64,000 nt of DNA from Bacillota bacterium (GCA_029779695.1 JAKPAB010000200.1:159355-223354); one strand, 5' to 3'; shown: positions 10,371 to 20,050, numbered from the stretch's first letter. Program-made: numbers and translations. The notes: a model not told the origin generated them from the letters alone.

Positions 10371-11582
10371 TCAATCATTCAATATTTCAGTTATACGAAT
10401 ACCGAAAGACTCTTCAATTACAACTACTTCGCCTCTTGCAACATACTTGCCATTAACCAATACATCAATAGGTTCACCAGCGATCTTGTTTAATTCTATT
10501 ATAGTACCGGGGGTAAAATCAAGTATCTCCTGAATAGATTTATGAGTTCTTCCCAATTCTACCGTAACTTCTAGCGGTACATCCTTAATAAGATCTATGT
10601 TTTCCTGCAGCGGTATCATCGGGTTGCCACTCGTAAATGATGTAAACTGTGCGGGTTGAACATCCACAGGCGGAACCTGCATCATTGGTTGCTGTGTCAT
10701 TTGTTGTTGCATCATTGGCTGTTGCATCATCTGCTGCTGCATCATCTGTGGCTGTGTCTGCATCTGTTGCGATGGAGCCTGTTGCAGCTGCTGTTGATTT
10801 TGAGTTTCCAAAGACCCTATCTGCATTTCGCTCTGTGGGACTTGCCCTACCGAGCTCGGTGCATCAGCATCACTTGCAGAAGCATCTGAATCTGCTTCCA
10901 TATTGTTCAGCACATCATTACACATCTCATGTACTAAGCTGACAGGATACAACTGCATCATCTTGCTGTCAACCAAATCACCGATTTGTAAATGAAATTC
11001 TATTTTTACAAAAATGCCTGATAGGAAGTCATCTATTACTCCGCCTTCTTTGGCATTGGCAAGGTCAATAAGATTAGATGTGGGCGGGCTTATATCTATC
11101 ACCTTATTCAGCATCGAAGAAAGCGAGGTTGCTGATGATCCCATCATCTGGTTCATAGCTTCGCTGATTGCCGAAAGATGAATCTCTCCCAGCTCACCAG
11201 TAACATTTGTCCCGTCTCCACCCATCATTAGGTCTGTTATGACCTTAACATCTTGTTCCTTTAAAACTAGTTCATTACTTCCGTTTAATCCCTTAGTAAA
11301 TATTATTTTAACAAGAACACAAGGTTTATCATATTCATCAATTATTTGCTGCCAAGTTGCCGATGAAACTACCGGCGTAGAAATCTCTACCTTTTTATTA
11401 ACCAGTGAAAAAAGTGCTGTGGCCGCTGTACCCATGCATATATTTGCGACCTCACCTATAGTATCAGATTCCTGCGTAGAAAGATGATCCGTGGAAGTCT
11501 CTGAAGAATCTCCTCCGCCGGAGGAAGCTCCTCCGTTAAGAAGGGCATCAATCTCTTCTTGTGATAAAGATCCGTCACTCAT
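10371..11582 (-). CDS. fliY: Flagellar switch/CheY-P phosphatase FliY (CheC-like domain plus FliN domain)
   Basis: Two CheC-type ExxN centres (IGEVANICMG, ISEAMNQMMG), a Gln/Met-rich linker and a C-terminal FliN/SpoA domain (IPLQENIDLIKDVPLEVTVELGRT). Confidence 0.92.
   Translation of the reverse strand: MSDGSLSQEEIDALLNGGASSGGGDSSETSTDHLSTQESDTIGEVANICMGTAATALFSLVNKKVEISTPVVSSATWQQIIDEYDKPCVLVKIIFTKGLNGSNELVLKEQDVKVITDLMMGGDGTNVTGELGEIHLSAISEAMNQMMGSSATSLSSMLNKVIDISPPTSNLIDLANAKEGGVIDDFLSGIFVKIEFHLQIGDLVDSKMMQLYPVSLVHEMCNDVLNNMEADSDASASDADAPSSVGQVPQSEMQIGSLETQNQQQLQQAPSQQMQTQPQMMQQQMMQQPMMQQQMTQQPMMQVPPVDVQPAQFTSFTSGNPMIPLQENIDLIKDVPLEVTVELGRTHKSIQEILDFTPGTIIELNKIAGEPIDVLVNGKYVARGEVVVIEESFGIRITEILND
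10675..10800 (-). repeat. Low-complexity Met/Gln repeat encoding the FliY interdomain linker
   Basis: Tandem CAT/CTG/TTG triplets on the plus strand encode MQTQPQMMQQQMMQQPMMQQQMTQQPMMQ. Confidence 0.85.
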
Positions 11583-12567
11583 TCTCTTCTTTTTCCTCTC
11601 TTATCACCTTAGTTACCCTAACCGCATACTGTTTACCATGTGTTCCCGGTAAAGCTTCGAACTTCTTAATATCTCCAACATAGACCTGCAATTCATCATC
11701 AACCTTGGTATCAAGCTTAATTATATCTCCTCTTCTTAATGTTGAGAAGTCATTGATCGATACAATCGAATTACCTAGCACTACATGTACCGGTATAGCT
11801 GATTGATTAATTAATCGTTCTACAGTAGCACTATAGCTTGTGTCATTCTTATCCTGAAGGTTTGAATACCAGAACTTGGTATTTAGATTATCCATAATCG
11901 GTTCTAGTGTAATATATGGCAAGCATATATTCATAAGGCCTTCAACATCACCTATTTTAACATTAACCGTAATTACTGCCGTCATTTCAGACGGTGAAAT
12001 TATCTGAGCAAACTGAGAATTTGTTTCTATCCTATCCAGTCTTGGATTAACATCTATAACATTGCTCCAAGGTTCTCTCAGGAGGTTAACGCAGATATTC
12101 ATTATTCTTTCAATCAAAAGAAGTTCTATTTCTGAAAATTCTCTCAACTTTTCAATAGGTTCTCCGGCTCCGCCTAGTAATCTGTCTACTATAGCGTACC
12201 CCAGTTTTGATGCCATTTCAATAATGATATTTCCCTTTAGCGGAGAAAAATCAACAATTCCCAAGATTACGGGATTAGAAAGTGCATTGGCGAACTCCAT
12301 ATATGAAATAGCCTCGGCATTCATAACCTCGACTGATATATTTTTTCTTAAATAAATCGGGAGATTCGTGGAAAGCAGTCTTCCATAATGTTCAAAAACC
12401 ATCTCTAATGTTCTGAGATGCTCTTTTGAAAACTTGGAAGGTCGGGCAAAGTCATATTGCTTCACCTGATTTTCACTGCTCTTTTTCATCTCCTCTACAT
12501 CAACTTCACCACTGTTCAGCTGTTGTAGGAGACTATCTATCTCGCTCTGTGAAAGTACATCACTCAC
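11575..12567 (-). CDS. fliM: Flagellar motor switch protein FliM
   Basis: MSDVLSQSEIDSLLQQLNSGE, YDFARPSKFSKEHLRTLEMVFEHYGR; overlaps fliY. Confidence 0.96.
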   Translation of the reverse strand: MSDVLSQSEIDSLLQQLNSGEVDVEEMKKSSENQVKQYDFARPSKFSKEHLRTLEMVFEHYGRLLSTNLPIYLRKNISVEVMNAEAISYMEFANALSNPVILGIVDFSPLKGNIIIEMASKLGYAIVDRLLGGAGEPIEKLREFSEIELLLIERIMNICVNLLREPWSNVIDVNPRLDRIETNSQFAQIISPSEMTAVITVNVKIGDVEGLMNICLPYITLEPIMDNLNTKFWYSNLQDKNDTSYSATVERLINQSAIPVHVVLGNSIVSINDFSTLRRGDIIKLDTKVDDELQVYVGDIKKFEALPGTHGKQYAVRVTKVIREEKEENE

Positions 12568-12601
12568 GGCCCAATCTCACCACCTTTCCAGCTTATGTTT
12601 C

Positions 12602-13126
12602 TTACTGTGCTGACATCGCTGCTGTCCAACCAACTGCAGTAATCAGATCTCCGCCAAAGGACTTAGCTAGTTGATCCTTAACTTCATTCTTAGCTTCTTC
12701 TGCCTTTGACTGTAGCTCATCAAATGTATAATTTGCAACTACCTTACTGACTGTATCTGTGATTATACCATTATATTCCTTCATTTTATCTCCGCCATAC
12801 GTCGCATAGTTTTCACTTTTTTTATTGATGGTGATCGTAATCTTACTGATGGAGGCAAAATATGATTTTCCATCGCTACCACTTTTCAGATTTACTGTAA
12901 TTGCATCTGTAATTGTATATGGTTCCTTATCTGCGAGACCTGTATCTCCATTGGCATTAGTAGCCTCTCCCGATGTAAGATCAAGGTCGATGGCTCCTGC
13001 TACCTTTGTAATAAGATCATTAGCCTTTTTGGTTTCTGGAAGAATCGTAAATGTAAGAAGTGCCGTAAGTACAAGATTAATAAGAACCAAAAGTAACGTT
13101 ATTATTGTAATCAAACTCTTTTTCAT
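12602..13126 (-). CDS. fliL: Flagellar basal body-associated protein FliL
   Basis: N-terminal TM and FliL-like periplasmic domain; located between motB and fliM. Confidence 0.85.
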   Translation of the reverse strand: MKKSLITIITLLLVLINLVLTALLTFTILPETKKANDLITKVAGAIDLDLTSGEATNANGDTGLADKEPYTITDAITVNLKSGSDGKSYFASISKITITINKKSENYATYGGDKMKEYNGIITDTVSKVVANYTFDELQSKAEEAKNEVKDQLAKSFGGDLITAVGWTAAMSAQ

Positions 13127-13163
13127 CTAAATTAGAGTCCCCTTTCAGATTGAAACATTTATG

Positions 13164-14162
13164 TCAATTTGCCTTGGTTATATTATTCGTATTATCTGTA
13201 CCTTCGCTCTGACCTGATATTTCAGAACTCAAAGTATTGTATATCTTAATTGTTACTCTTCGGTTAAGTGATCTGCCATCAGCCGTATCATTGGAAGCAA
13301 TTGGATCATATTCTCCTCGTCCCGTTGACACAATGTTACCCGGATTAATTGTCGTCTTGCTTCTAATATAATTGGCAACATATAGTGCTCTATACATTGA
13401 TAACACATCATTACTCTCATACTTAGGACTATGTATTGGAACTGAGTCTGTATGACCCTCTACTTCTATTAGATTATTTCCATATGACCCTATAATATTA
13501 GCCACTTTGTTAAGAAGCGGTTCAGCATCAGAAACGATTTCAGCCTTTCCTGTATTAAATAAAATAGATCCATTAAGGGTTATCGTAACATACTGGCCAT
13601 TAAAATCGAGCTGAACCATATCCTGAATACCAGAAGCTTTAGTTGCATTTTCGATATCCTCTGCCATCTTCTCGCTCTCAGATATGCCTTTTTCTTCATA
13701 TTGATTTTTCAGTTCTTCATTAGAAAGCTTTTCTGAATTATCGGTTTGATCCTTACTTCCCGTATTCTCACCTTCATTATTCTCAGATCCGGAAGATCCA
13801 TCTGAAATACCCTTTGACTGCCCTGTATCTCCGACATTCTCTTTATCTGAATCCGCATTGTTACCGGAATTTTTTTCATCACCTTTTTTTCCAGTCGATT
13901 GATTCATATATGCATCAAACTGTTGAAGTGCACTCACACCTGAGGATATAAGACTTCCATCAGTATTACTAACGGAAGTACCTCCAGCTGGAAGTATACT
14001 GAACTGGCTCGAAAGAGATTGAACAACAACTTCGTACTTTTTGGTATCAACAGATGACATTGAGAAAAGTAACACGAAGAAACATAAAAGCAAATTCATT
14101 AGATCCGAAAATGTACTTTGCCAAAGTGGAAAGCTTTTGGGATCCTCAGGTTTCTTCTTCAT
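13164..14162 (-). CDS. motB: Flagellar motor stator protein MotB
   Basis: PLWQSTFSDLMNLLLCFFVLLFSMSS TM segment and OmpA-like domain (VEGHTDSVPI, LSMYRALYVANYI, NRRVTIKI). Confidence 0.94.
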   Translation of the reverse strand: MKKKPEDPKSFPLWQSTFSDLMNLLLCFFVLLFSMSSVDTKKYEVVVQSLSSQFSILPAGGTSVSNTDGSLISSGVSALQQFDAYMNQSTGKKGDEKNSGNNADSDKENVGDTGQSKGISDGSSGSENNEGENTGSKDQTDNSEKLSNEELKNQYEEKGISESEKMAEDIENATKASGIQDMVQLDFNGQYVTITLNGSILFNTGKAEIVSDAEPLLNKVANIIGSYGNNLIEVEGHTDSVPIHSPKYESNDVLSMYRALYVANYIRSKTTINPGNIVSTGRGEYDPIASNDTADGRSLNRRVTIKIYNTLSSEISGQSEGTDNTNNITKAN

Positions 14163-14977
14163 TAATTCTCACCTCCGCCACCTTCAGACGAGCCAACTCC
14201 TTCGCGCTTAGCAGGGGACAAGAATGTCTTTAACTTTTCTTCTATTATTCTTGGATTTTCACCCGCCTGAATAGAAAGGATACCCTCAACAATAACCTCT
14301 TTAAGTGCTATTTCATGTGAGTTATTATCCTTAAGCTTTTCGGCAGTAGGCCCCGCTATCCAGTTTGCAAGAAGAGAACCATAAAGAGTAGTGATCAATG
14401 CAACCGACATATTTGGTCCTATTGATGAAGCATCAGACAAGTCTTTAAGCATGTTTATAAGACCAATAAGCGTACCTATCATTCCCCATGCAGGGCCCAT
14501 GTCTTTCATTGTTTCTTGAACTGTCCATACTTTTTTATGCCGCTCCTCTATTGCTCCGAGTTCCGTTTCGAGAATTCCTCTTACTAGATTTGGGTCAGTA
14601 CCATCAACGACAAGCATTATGCCTTTTCTTAGAAATGGATCTTCAATATCATGTGTTGCCTCGTCTAAGGCAAGAAGACCTTCCTTACGAGCTACATTGG
14701 ATAATTTGATTATGGTGTTTATAACCTCAGCTGGATCCTGTTTGGAAGGTTCCTTGAGTATAAGTGTCAATCCCTTAAACCCGTTTATGAATTCATCCAA
14801 TTTAAAACATGTCAAAACGCACGCAAAAGAACCACCGAATGTTATTATTATGGAAGGAACATCAATATAAGCAGCAATAGTTGCGCCAGACGACAATATT
14901 CCATATACCACCATGACGCCGCATAGAATAATTCCGGCCAAACTTGCTATATCCAAGGTATACTCCTTCCTATTCAA
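14162..14977 (-). CDS. motA: Flagellar motor stator protein MotA
   Basis: MotA motifs GPAWGMIGTLIGLINMLKDL and SVALITTLYGSLLANWIAGP. Confidence 0.95.
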   Translation of the reverse strand: MNRKEYTLDIASLAGIILCGVMVVYGILSSGATIAAYIDVPSIIITFGGSFACVLTCFKLDEFINGFKGLTLILKEPSKQDPAEVINTIIKLSNVARKEGLLALDEATHDIEDPFLRKGIMLVVDGTDPNLVRGILETELGAIEERHKKVWTVQETMKDMGPAWGMIGTLIGLINMLKDLSDASSIGPNMSVALITTLYGSLLANWIAGPTAEKLKDNNSHEIALKEVIVEGILSIQAGENPRIIEEKLKTFLSPAKREGVGSSEGGGGEN

Positions 14978-15022
14978 GTAAAATATTTATTAAAGCAAAA
15001 AGTAATTTTTAAATTTTAACCA

Positions 15023-15036
15023 ATAAGTGCACTTAT
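15023..15036. promoter_or_regulatory. 14-bp perfect palindrome ATAAGTGCACTTAT upstream of motA
   Basis: Perfect dyad just downstream (minus-strand sense) of a FliA-like -10 candidate AGCGATAA at 15040-15047. Confidence 0.45.
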
Positions 15037-15124
15037 GGATTATCGCTAATTTCACTTTTTAATCTTACTAGATTATGTACTTTTTGTCTACTTTTATTTT
15101 CTACATTTAGTATGAAGCAAACAA

Positions 15125-15160
15125 ACCACATACAAGAAAATTGAATTTCTTGTATGTGGT
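15125..15160 (-). terminator. Terminator downstream of flgE
   Basis: Perfect 15-bp stem ACCACATACAAGAAA/TTTCTTGTATGTGGT with 6-nt loop, followed on the minus strand by TTTGTTTGCTT. Confidence 0.8.
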
Positions 15161-15206
15161 CATAGCTAGTCTAACTATTCAGTCAGCTCTTATATATCTA
15201 CATCAT

Positions 15207-17051
15207 TTATCGTTTCAGATTTACTAATTCTTCAAGAAGTGTATCTGAGGTTGTAATAATTCTTGAATTTGCTTGAAAACCTCTCTGTGTTGTTATCATA
15301 TCCGTAAACTGTCTTGCCAGATCTACGTTTGACATTTCTAGCTGGCCAGTTGTCATCTTGCCACCATCTGCAGTTATCTCTACACCGATTCCGTTAAATT
15401 CTCCTGAGTTTAGTGTTGTTGAATAGCAGTTATTTCCTACGCTCTCAAGACCTGATGGATTGGCAAACTGTGCAACAGCTATTTGTCCCAAAAGAACTGT
15501 ATTACCATTATCGTACGAGCCAAAGATCTTACCATCCTGAGCAATAGAAAGTCCTGTCATAGCTCCAAGTTTTTTTCCTGTTCCAAGAGTCTTTGTTACA
15601 TCGCCCTTTAGAATACCCATTGTTGAGGCAGCCCCATTGTCTGCTGTCTTTACTTGGGAAAAATCAATGTTTACGTTTCTAAAATTAACGCCAAGTGGAG
15701 AAAGATTAAGATCAACAGATTTCTGTCCCGTTTCGCCTACATATGAAAACGAGCCATCTGAAGGATCAAACTTAACTGTATAGTCTGTGGTATCTTTTAC
15801 AACTACCAGTTTATTACCTACGAACTGTAAAGGAGCTGTTATATTGGCTCCATCAACTTTAAGTGTAGTATTTGTTATTGTTTTCGCTTTATCGGAAATA
15901 GCTGTATCAGATACACCATATATCTCTCCAAGAGAGAAAAATTTTGTATCTCCCGAACCATCTGTTGCCGTAAAAACATATCCTAAACTACCATGTGTCG
16001 CATCTGTCTCAGGTTTTCCATCCTTATCAACCAAAGTACCTGGCGCAGTCATATCAAGTTTAAAGTATTTAGATGTACCCGCGCTATTTGTAGATTTGGT
16101 CCATAGAGCATTTGTAGCTGTAGATGTCCCACCTGTACTTGTTGCTGCAGGATCTGTACTTGTAAACTTGCTAGTAGGTGAATAAGATGATACTCTCTGC
16201 GTCTTATTACCAAAAAGTGAGCTCCAATCGTTACTAGTGTCAAGCGTTGTTGTATTATTTCCAGCAGCATCCTTAATATAATCCTTATCGTCTATTGTAA
16301 TACCTGCCTGATTATTTGATTTTGTAAGAATAGTTTTACCGTTAGCATCAGTAATATCCGAAAGTGAAATCGAGTATTCACCTTCATCTGCATCAGTTTT
16401 ATGAAGCGAGAATTTTGCATTATATGAATATCCAAGGTCATCATAGAAGTTCAGGCTCATAATATATCCATTTTCACTATCCACTGCTGGAGTATTCTTA
16501 TCAAGAATTCCACTTACTGTACCCTTGGTTGTAGCTTCCGGTTGTGATGTTCTGTTATCTTCAGACATTACGCGAAGAGGACCTACTGTATTCTGCTGAA
16601 TGGTCATACTCTGTTTATTAACGCCCCAGCCCTGAACCATAAAACCTGTTGTTGTCATGGCAAGGTTACCTGCCTCATCAATATAAAACGATCCAGCACG
16701 AGTAAACATATTCTGGCTTCCATTATTAACAATGAAAAAATTTGTATTCTGTGCATCAGTGAGTTTAATATCTGTTGCATCTCCAGTGCTTTCTGCTGCA
16801 CCGCCTGATGCTATAGATATCTTTGTTGCTCCTGTAGTAACGCCCAAACCGATCTGATTGGCATTTTTTCCACCAAGATTCGCTGTGGGTCCACTAGCTC
16901 CAGAAGTAGTCTGATACATAATATCCTGGAATGTTGTGGATGAAGATTTAAACGCCAACGTGTTAACATTGGCAATATTATTACCGATTACATCCATCCT
17001 AGTCTGGTGTGTACGAAGTCCCGCTACACCAGAGTAAAGTGCTCTCATCAT
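15207..17051 (-). CDS. flgE: Flagellar hook protein FlgE
   Basis: MMRALYSGVAGLRTHQTRMDVIGNNIANVNTLAFKSS N-terminus; C-terminal SNVDLARQFTDMITTQRGFQANSRIITTSDTLLEELVNLKR. Confidence 0.95.
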   Translation of the reverse strand: MMRALYSGVAGLRTHQTRMDVIGNNIANVNTLAFKSSSTTFQDIMYQTTSGASGPTANLGGKNANQIGLGVTTGATKISIASGGAAESTGDATDIKLTDAQNTNFFIVNNGSQNMFTRAGSFYIDEAGNLAMTTTGFMVQGWGVNKQSMTIQQNTVGPLRVMSEDNRTSQPEATTKGTVSGILDKNTPAVDSENGYIMSLNFYDDLGYSYNAKFSLHKTDADEGEYSISLSDITDANGKTILTKSNNQAGITIDDKDYIKDAAGNNTTTLDTSNDWSSLFGNKTQRVSSYSPTSKFTSTDPAATSTGGTSTATNALWTKSTNSAGTSKYFKLDMTAPGTLVDKDGKPETDATHGSLGYVFTATDGSGDTKFFSLGEIYGVSDTAISDKAKTITNTTLKVDGANITAPLQFVGNKLVVVKDTTDYTVKFDPSDGSFSYVGETGQKSVDLNLSPLGVNFRNVNIDFSQVKTADNGAASTMGILKGDVTKTLGTGKKLGAMTGLSIAQDGKIFGSYDNGNTVLLGQIAVAQFANPSGLESVGNNCYSTTLNSGEFNGIGVEITADGGKMTTGQLEMSNVDLARQFTDMITTQRGFQANSRIITTSDTLLEELVNLKR

Positions 17052-17055
17052 AGGA

Positions 17056-17154
17056 CACGACCTCCAATTCGTCGTGCTGTGAAAGGATTACCGCTTCTGT
17101 CATTCGGCGGTAAAAATAAGCCCCCATTAAGGTCCGGCTCTAAGCTATCACAGC
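17056..17154 (-). promoter_or_regulatory. Putative structured RNA leader of flgE
   Basis: Nested complementary segments: 17148-17154 with 17076-17082 (GCTGTGA/TCACAGC), 17107-17113 with 17088-17094 (TTACCGC/GCGGTAA), and 17071-17076 with 17056-17061 (CACGAC/GTCGTG) whose loop contains the GGAG of the flgE SD. Confidence 0.5.
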
Positions 17155-17550
17155 TCCATCAATATTTGTAAAAACATTATTGTCCGTAGTATTCTTTTCA
17201 TCCATGGCGGTAACTACGGTCTGCGTAGGTACATTAACAATAAATGCCAGTGAATCTACCAGCACAAGTGAATCATTAATTCCCTTTGCATCTGCCTGTT
17301 TGACCCCATTAGAAAGTCTCTCACTCTGCTCAGGAGATAGTTCTATCTGCCGTTCAATCAAGCGTGTAGCCGCATGCTTTGAAAAATGTACATCAGAGGA
17401 ATTCCCGATTTTCTCTTCAACTTTTCCCGAAAGCACTTCCGAAAATGGAGTAACTTTATCGGAATAAGGCGAAAGCACTTTGCTATTATTGGGCAGATAT
17501 TTGTTCTGAACCTGTTCTATTGAAGTAAAGTTGTTTCCAATTTTATTCAT
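17140..17550 (-). CDS. Flagellar operon protein of the TIGR02530 (flg_new) type
   Basis: VHFSKHAATRLIERQIELSPEQSERLSNGVKQADAKGINDSLVLVDSLAFIVNVPTQTVVTAMD; position between flgD and flgE. Confidence 0.85.
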   Translation of the reverse strand: MNKIGNNFTSIEQVQNKYLPNNSKVLSPYSDKVTPFSEVLSGKVEEKIGNSSDVHFSKHAATRLIERQIELSPEQSERLSNGVKQADAKGINDSLVLVDSLAFIVNVPTQTVVTAMDEKNTTDNNVFTNIDGAVIA

Positions 17551-17598
17551 TTCAGTTTCTCCTTTCCGTAAAATTAATCCTTCATTAATTATTATCGG

Positions 17599-18279
17599 TT
17601 ATTTTGAATTTTTCTTTAGTTCTTCTAACCGTTTTGTTACAGAAGTAATTTTTTCTGCATCTTTAGCTGATACAAACTGTTTAGCATACGTTGATAGCGA
17701 ATCATATAGTGTTTTAGCTGCAGTAAAGCTATCTTCGTCCTGTAATGTAAAGTTATCAGCTGAAGGTACTTTGGAAAGAAGTGTTGAAAGTGAAGATGCA
17801 GCCAATTTAGCTTCATAATAGCTTGCATCTTTTACTCCGGTAATATTATCTGCTTTGTATTCCTTATCATTTACACCTATATAAATGCCATCATCCTTCT
17901 TAGTATAATAATCAACTATTCCTGTAACATCCCCATTATCTGTTCCGATCGTTACATACTTTCCAACAAGATTAGCTGTTGATATCCCGTTAACGCTGCT
18001 AGAAACACTCTGTGTAGCTTCAACCTGAGAAAATGTTGCCATTTCCGATACATACTGAGAATTTTGTGTGGGTGACATAGGGTCCTGATACTGCATCTCA
18101 GCTGCTAGAAGTTTCAAAAACATATTCTTGTCATAGCTAGTTCCATTTACTGCTTTTGCTGATGCTGCCTCTTTTCCAGTACCTGTACTTTGTGCACGCT
18201 TTGCAGCATTTGTAGAATCAGATATCTGGCCATTTGTAACATTAGCTTGTATAGAAGACATGATTATTCTCCTTTCCAT
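17599..18279 (-). CDS. flgD: Flagellar hook assembly (capping) protein FlgD
   Basis: YDKNMFLKLLAAEMQYQDPMSPTQNSQYVSEMATFSQVE. Confidence 0.9.
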   Translation of the reverse strand: MERRIIMSSIQANVTNGQISDSTNAAKRAQSTGTGKEAASAKAVNGTSYDKNMFLKLLAAEMQYQDPMSPTQNSQYVSEMATFSQVEATQSVSSSVNGISTANLVGKYVTIGTDNGDVTGIVDYYTKKDDGIYIGVNDKEYKADNITGVKDASYYEAKLAASSLSTLLSKVPSADNFTLQDEDSFTAAKTLYDSLSTYAKQFVSAKDAEKITSVTKRLEELKKNSK

Positions 18280-18293
18280 ACTTGATAAAAATT

Positions 18294-20015
18294 TTACGCT
18301 GTGTAATCAACTGTGTTGCCTTGCTCTTTCATGATCTGAGCCGTAAGTAATTCTTCTTCTGTCATCAGACCTCTTAGACCATCTAGACTATTCAAGTTAA
18401 TTCTTCTGGTTGTAGATCTGTTGTCAGCACTACTGTCTGTTTCATTGCCTTCTCCTCTTCTATCCTGAGAAAACATATCAAAGCCTGCACCGTTCTTTTC
18501 CTGATTTTCTTTAAACTGATGAGCTCCAACTGAGATTTCAACTGCATCTATCTTGAATCCTTTCTCATCAAAGTTCTTCTGAAGTATCTGCATTTGATTT
18601 TCAAGAGCAGTCTTAACGCTCTCATTTTCAGTAAAGATCTTTGCCCTTAGTGCTCCGTCCTTGGATGAAACTTCCATAAATATCCTGCCAAGTTCATGAG
18701 GGTTAAGTACCATTTCCATAGTGTGTTCTGTATCTGTAAGCGTAACCTTAGCATTTTGAACAATCTGATTAATTATGTTTTCAGTATTAGTACCCTTGTA
18801 GTTCGAAGTAGAAAAGCTCGTTGCTGTTGTAGCCTGCTGATATACACTCTGGAATGTAACTGATGAATTATTAACATTTACTCCTACTTCAGGAGCCAAT
18901 GCTGTCTCCGACGATTTTGCCGTTTCGGGTGACTTGGTAAATTTCGAAGAATCATTGTTGGATCCATCATCGTTCTGACTAGATTCTAAATTGCCTGTGT
19001 TTTCACCAGTGATAACCCCTGGCAATGTATCATCACTTTTTCCATCAGATGTTGCATCAGTATCGTTTTCTGTTCCAGGTGTTCTGAGATCAACAACCTG
19101 AACCTTTGATCCAGCCCCATCGTTTTGGTTCCCATTAGCATTTGATCCTGTGCTTAAGTTGTTTCCTGCATTCTCAGAACTTGTAAGATCAGCATTACTT
19201 TTGCTCTGCGTACCATATGTTATTGCCTTGTTTTCATCTGATGGCACCGTCATTCCATCTGTAGTTTCAGAAACTGACTGAATCGACGACTGATCTGCGG
19301 CTTTGTCACCACCAGACTGCATAGCAATATCTTTTGATGATGCGCCATTCAGATTATTTAGATTCGCATCGGAAAATATTCCTTTAATATCACTCATAAG
19401 TTCTTTAACGCCATTTGCCAAAAGCAGATTTTGAGTGTTTCCATTTCCAACCAGATAAGTTGCAAGGCTGAGAAGGTTAGACGGATCTTGAAGATCCTCA
19501 TATTTAAGTCCTAACTTTTCCATTGCACTTTCCAGTTGTTCATCGGATACTCCTAACCTCTTCTCAATCACATCTTTAGTATCATTTGTGGTTTTGTCGG
19601 AAAGCTTTGATGTGCTGTTGTCAATCGAATTATATGACGCATTGTCAGAAACAGTTGAAAAAGATTTTTCATCATATGTACCTGTTTTAACTGGTGTCTT
19701 ATCTGTATTAGCTACTGTTTTGTTCTTATTAACTGAAGGTGAACTCTTTTTTGAATCTGCAGACTTGTCTGTTAGATTTATAGATACTTTTGAATTCGTC
19801 GTTAATGAATAGGTAGATATTACAGATTTGAGGGAGCTTATCCCATTAGAAGAGTTTACGCTCTTCACGCTGCTCTGATTTAAATCCTGTACAATATTTT
19901 TAAATTCACTTTGAAAAGACAAAGCATAGGGATTGTCTTTTTTATCTGTGTTTTTGTTATGATCTGATTTGTTCAGATTCTGTACAGGAAGTTTAACAAT
20001 ATTGGCACTGGTCAT
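18294..20015 (-). CDS. fliK: Flagellar hook-length control protein FliK
   Basis: Long Ser/Asn/Asp-rich region plus C-terminal FliK motif MVLNPHELGRIFMEVSSKDGALRAKIFTENESVKTALENQMQILQKNFDEKGFKI. Confidence 0.9.
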   Translation of the reverse strand: MTSANIVKLPVQNLNKSDHNKNTDKKDNPYALSFQSEFKNIVQDLNQSSVKSVNSSNGISSLKSVISTYSLTTNSKVSINLTDKSADSKKSSPSVNKNKTVANTDKTPVKTGTYDEKSFSTVSDNASYNSIDNSTSKLSDKTTNDTKDVIEKRLGVSDEQLESAMEKLGLKYEDLQDPSNLLSLATYLVGNGNTQNLLLANGVKELMSDIKGIFSDANLNNLNGASSKDIAMQSGGDKAADQSSIQSVSETTDGMTVPSDENKAITYGTQSKSNADLTSSENAGNNLSTGSNANGNQNDGAGSKVQVVDLRTPGTENDTDATSDGKSDDTLPGVITGENTGNLESSQNDDGSNNDSSKFTKSPETAKSSETALAPEVGVNVNNSSVTFQSVYQQATTATSFSTSNYKGTNTENIINQIVQNAKVTLTDTEHTMEMVLNPHELGRIFMEVSSKDGALRAKIFTENESVKTALENQMQILQKNFDEKGFKIDAVEISVGAHQFKENQEKNGAGFDMFSQDRRGEGNETDSSADNRSTTRRINLNSLDGLRGLMTEEELLTAQIMKEQGNTVDYTA

Positions 20016-20050
20016 GCCCCATATCTCCTTTCTGTCTGGATATCAGATCC

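Noticed and set aside
10649-10942. Plus-strand ORFs (97 and 77 aa) opposite fliY
   Set aside because: Antisense shadows of the Met/Gln repeat (Val/Ala/Ser and His/Leu runs); no RBS or recognisable protein features.
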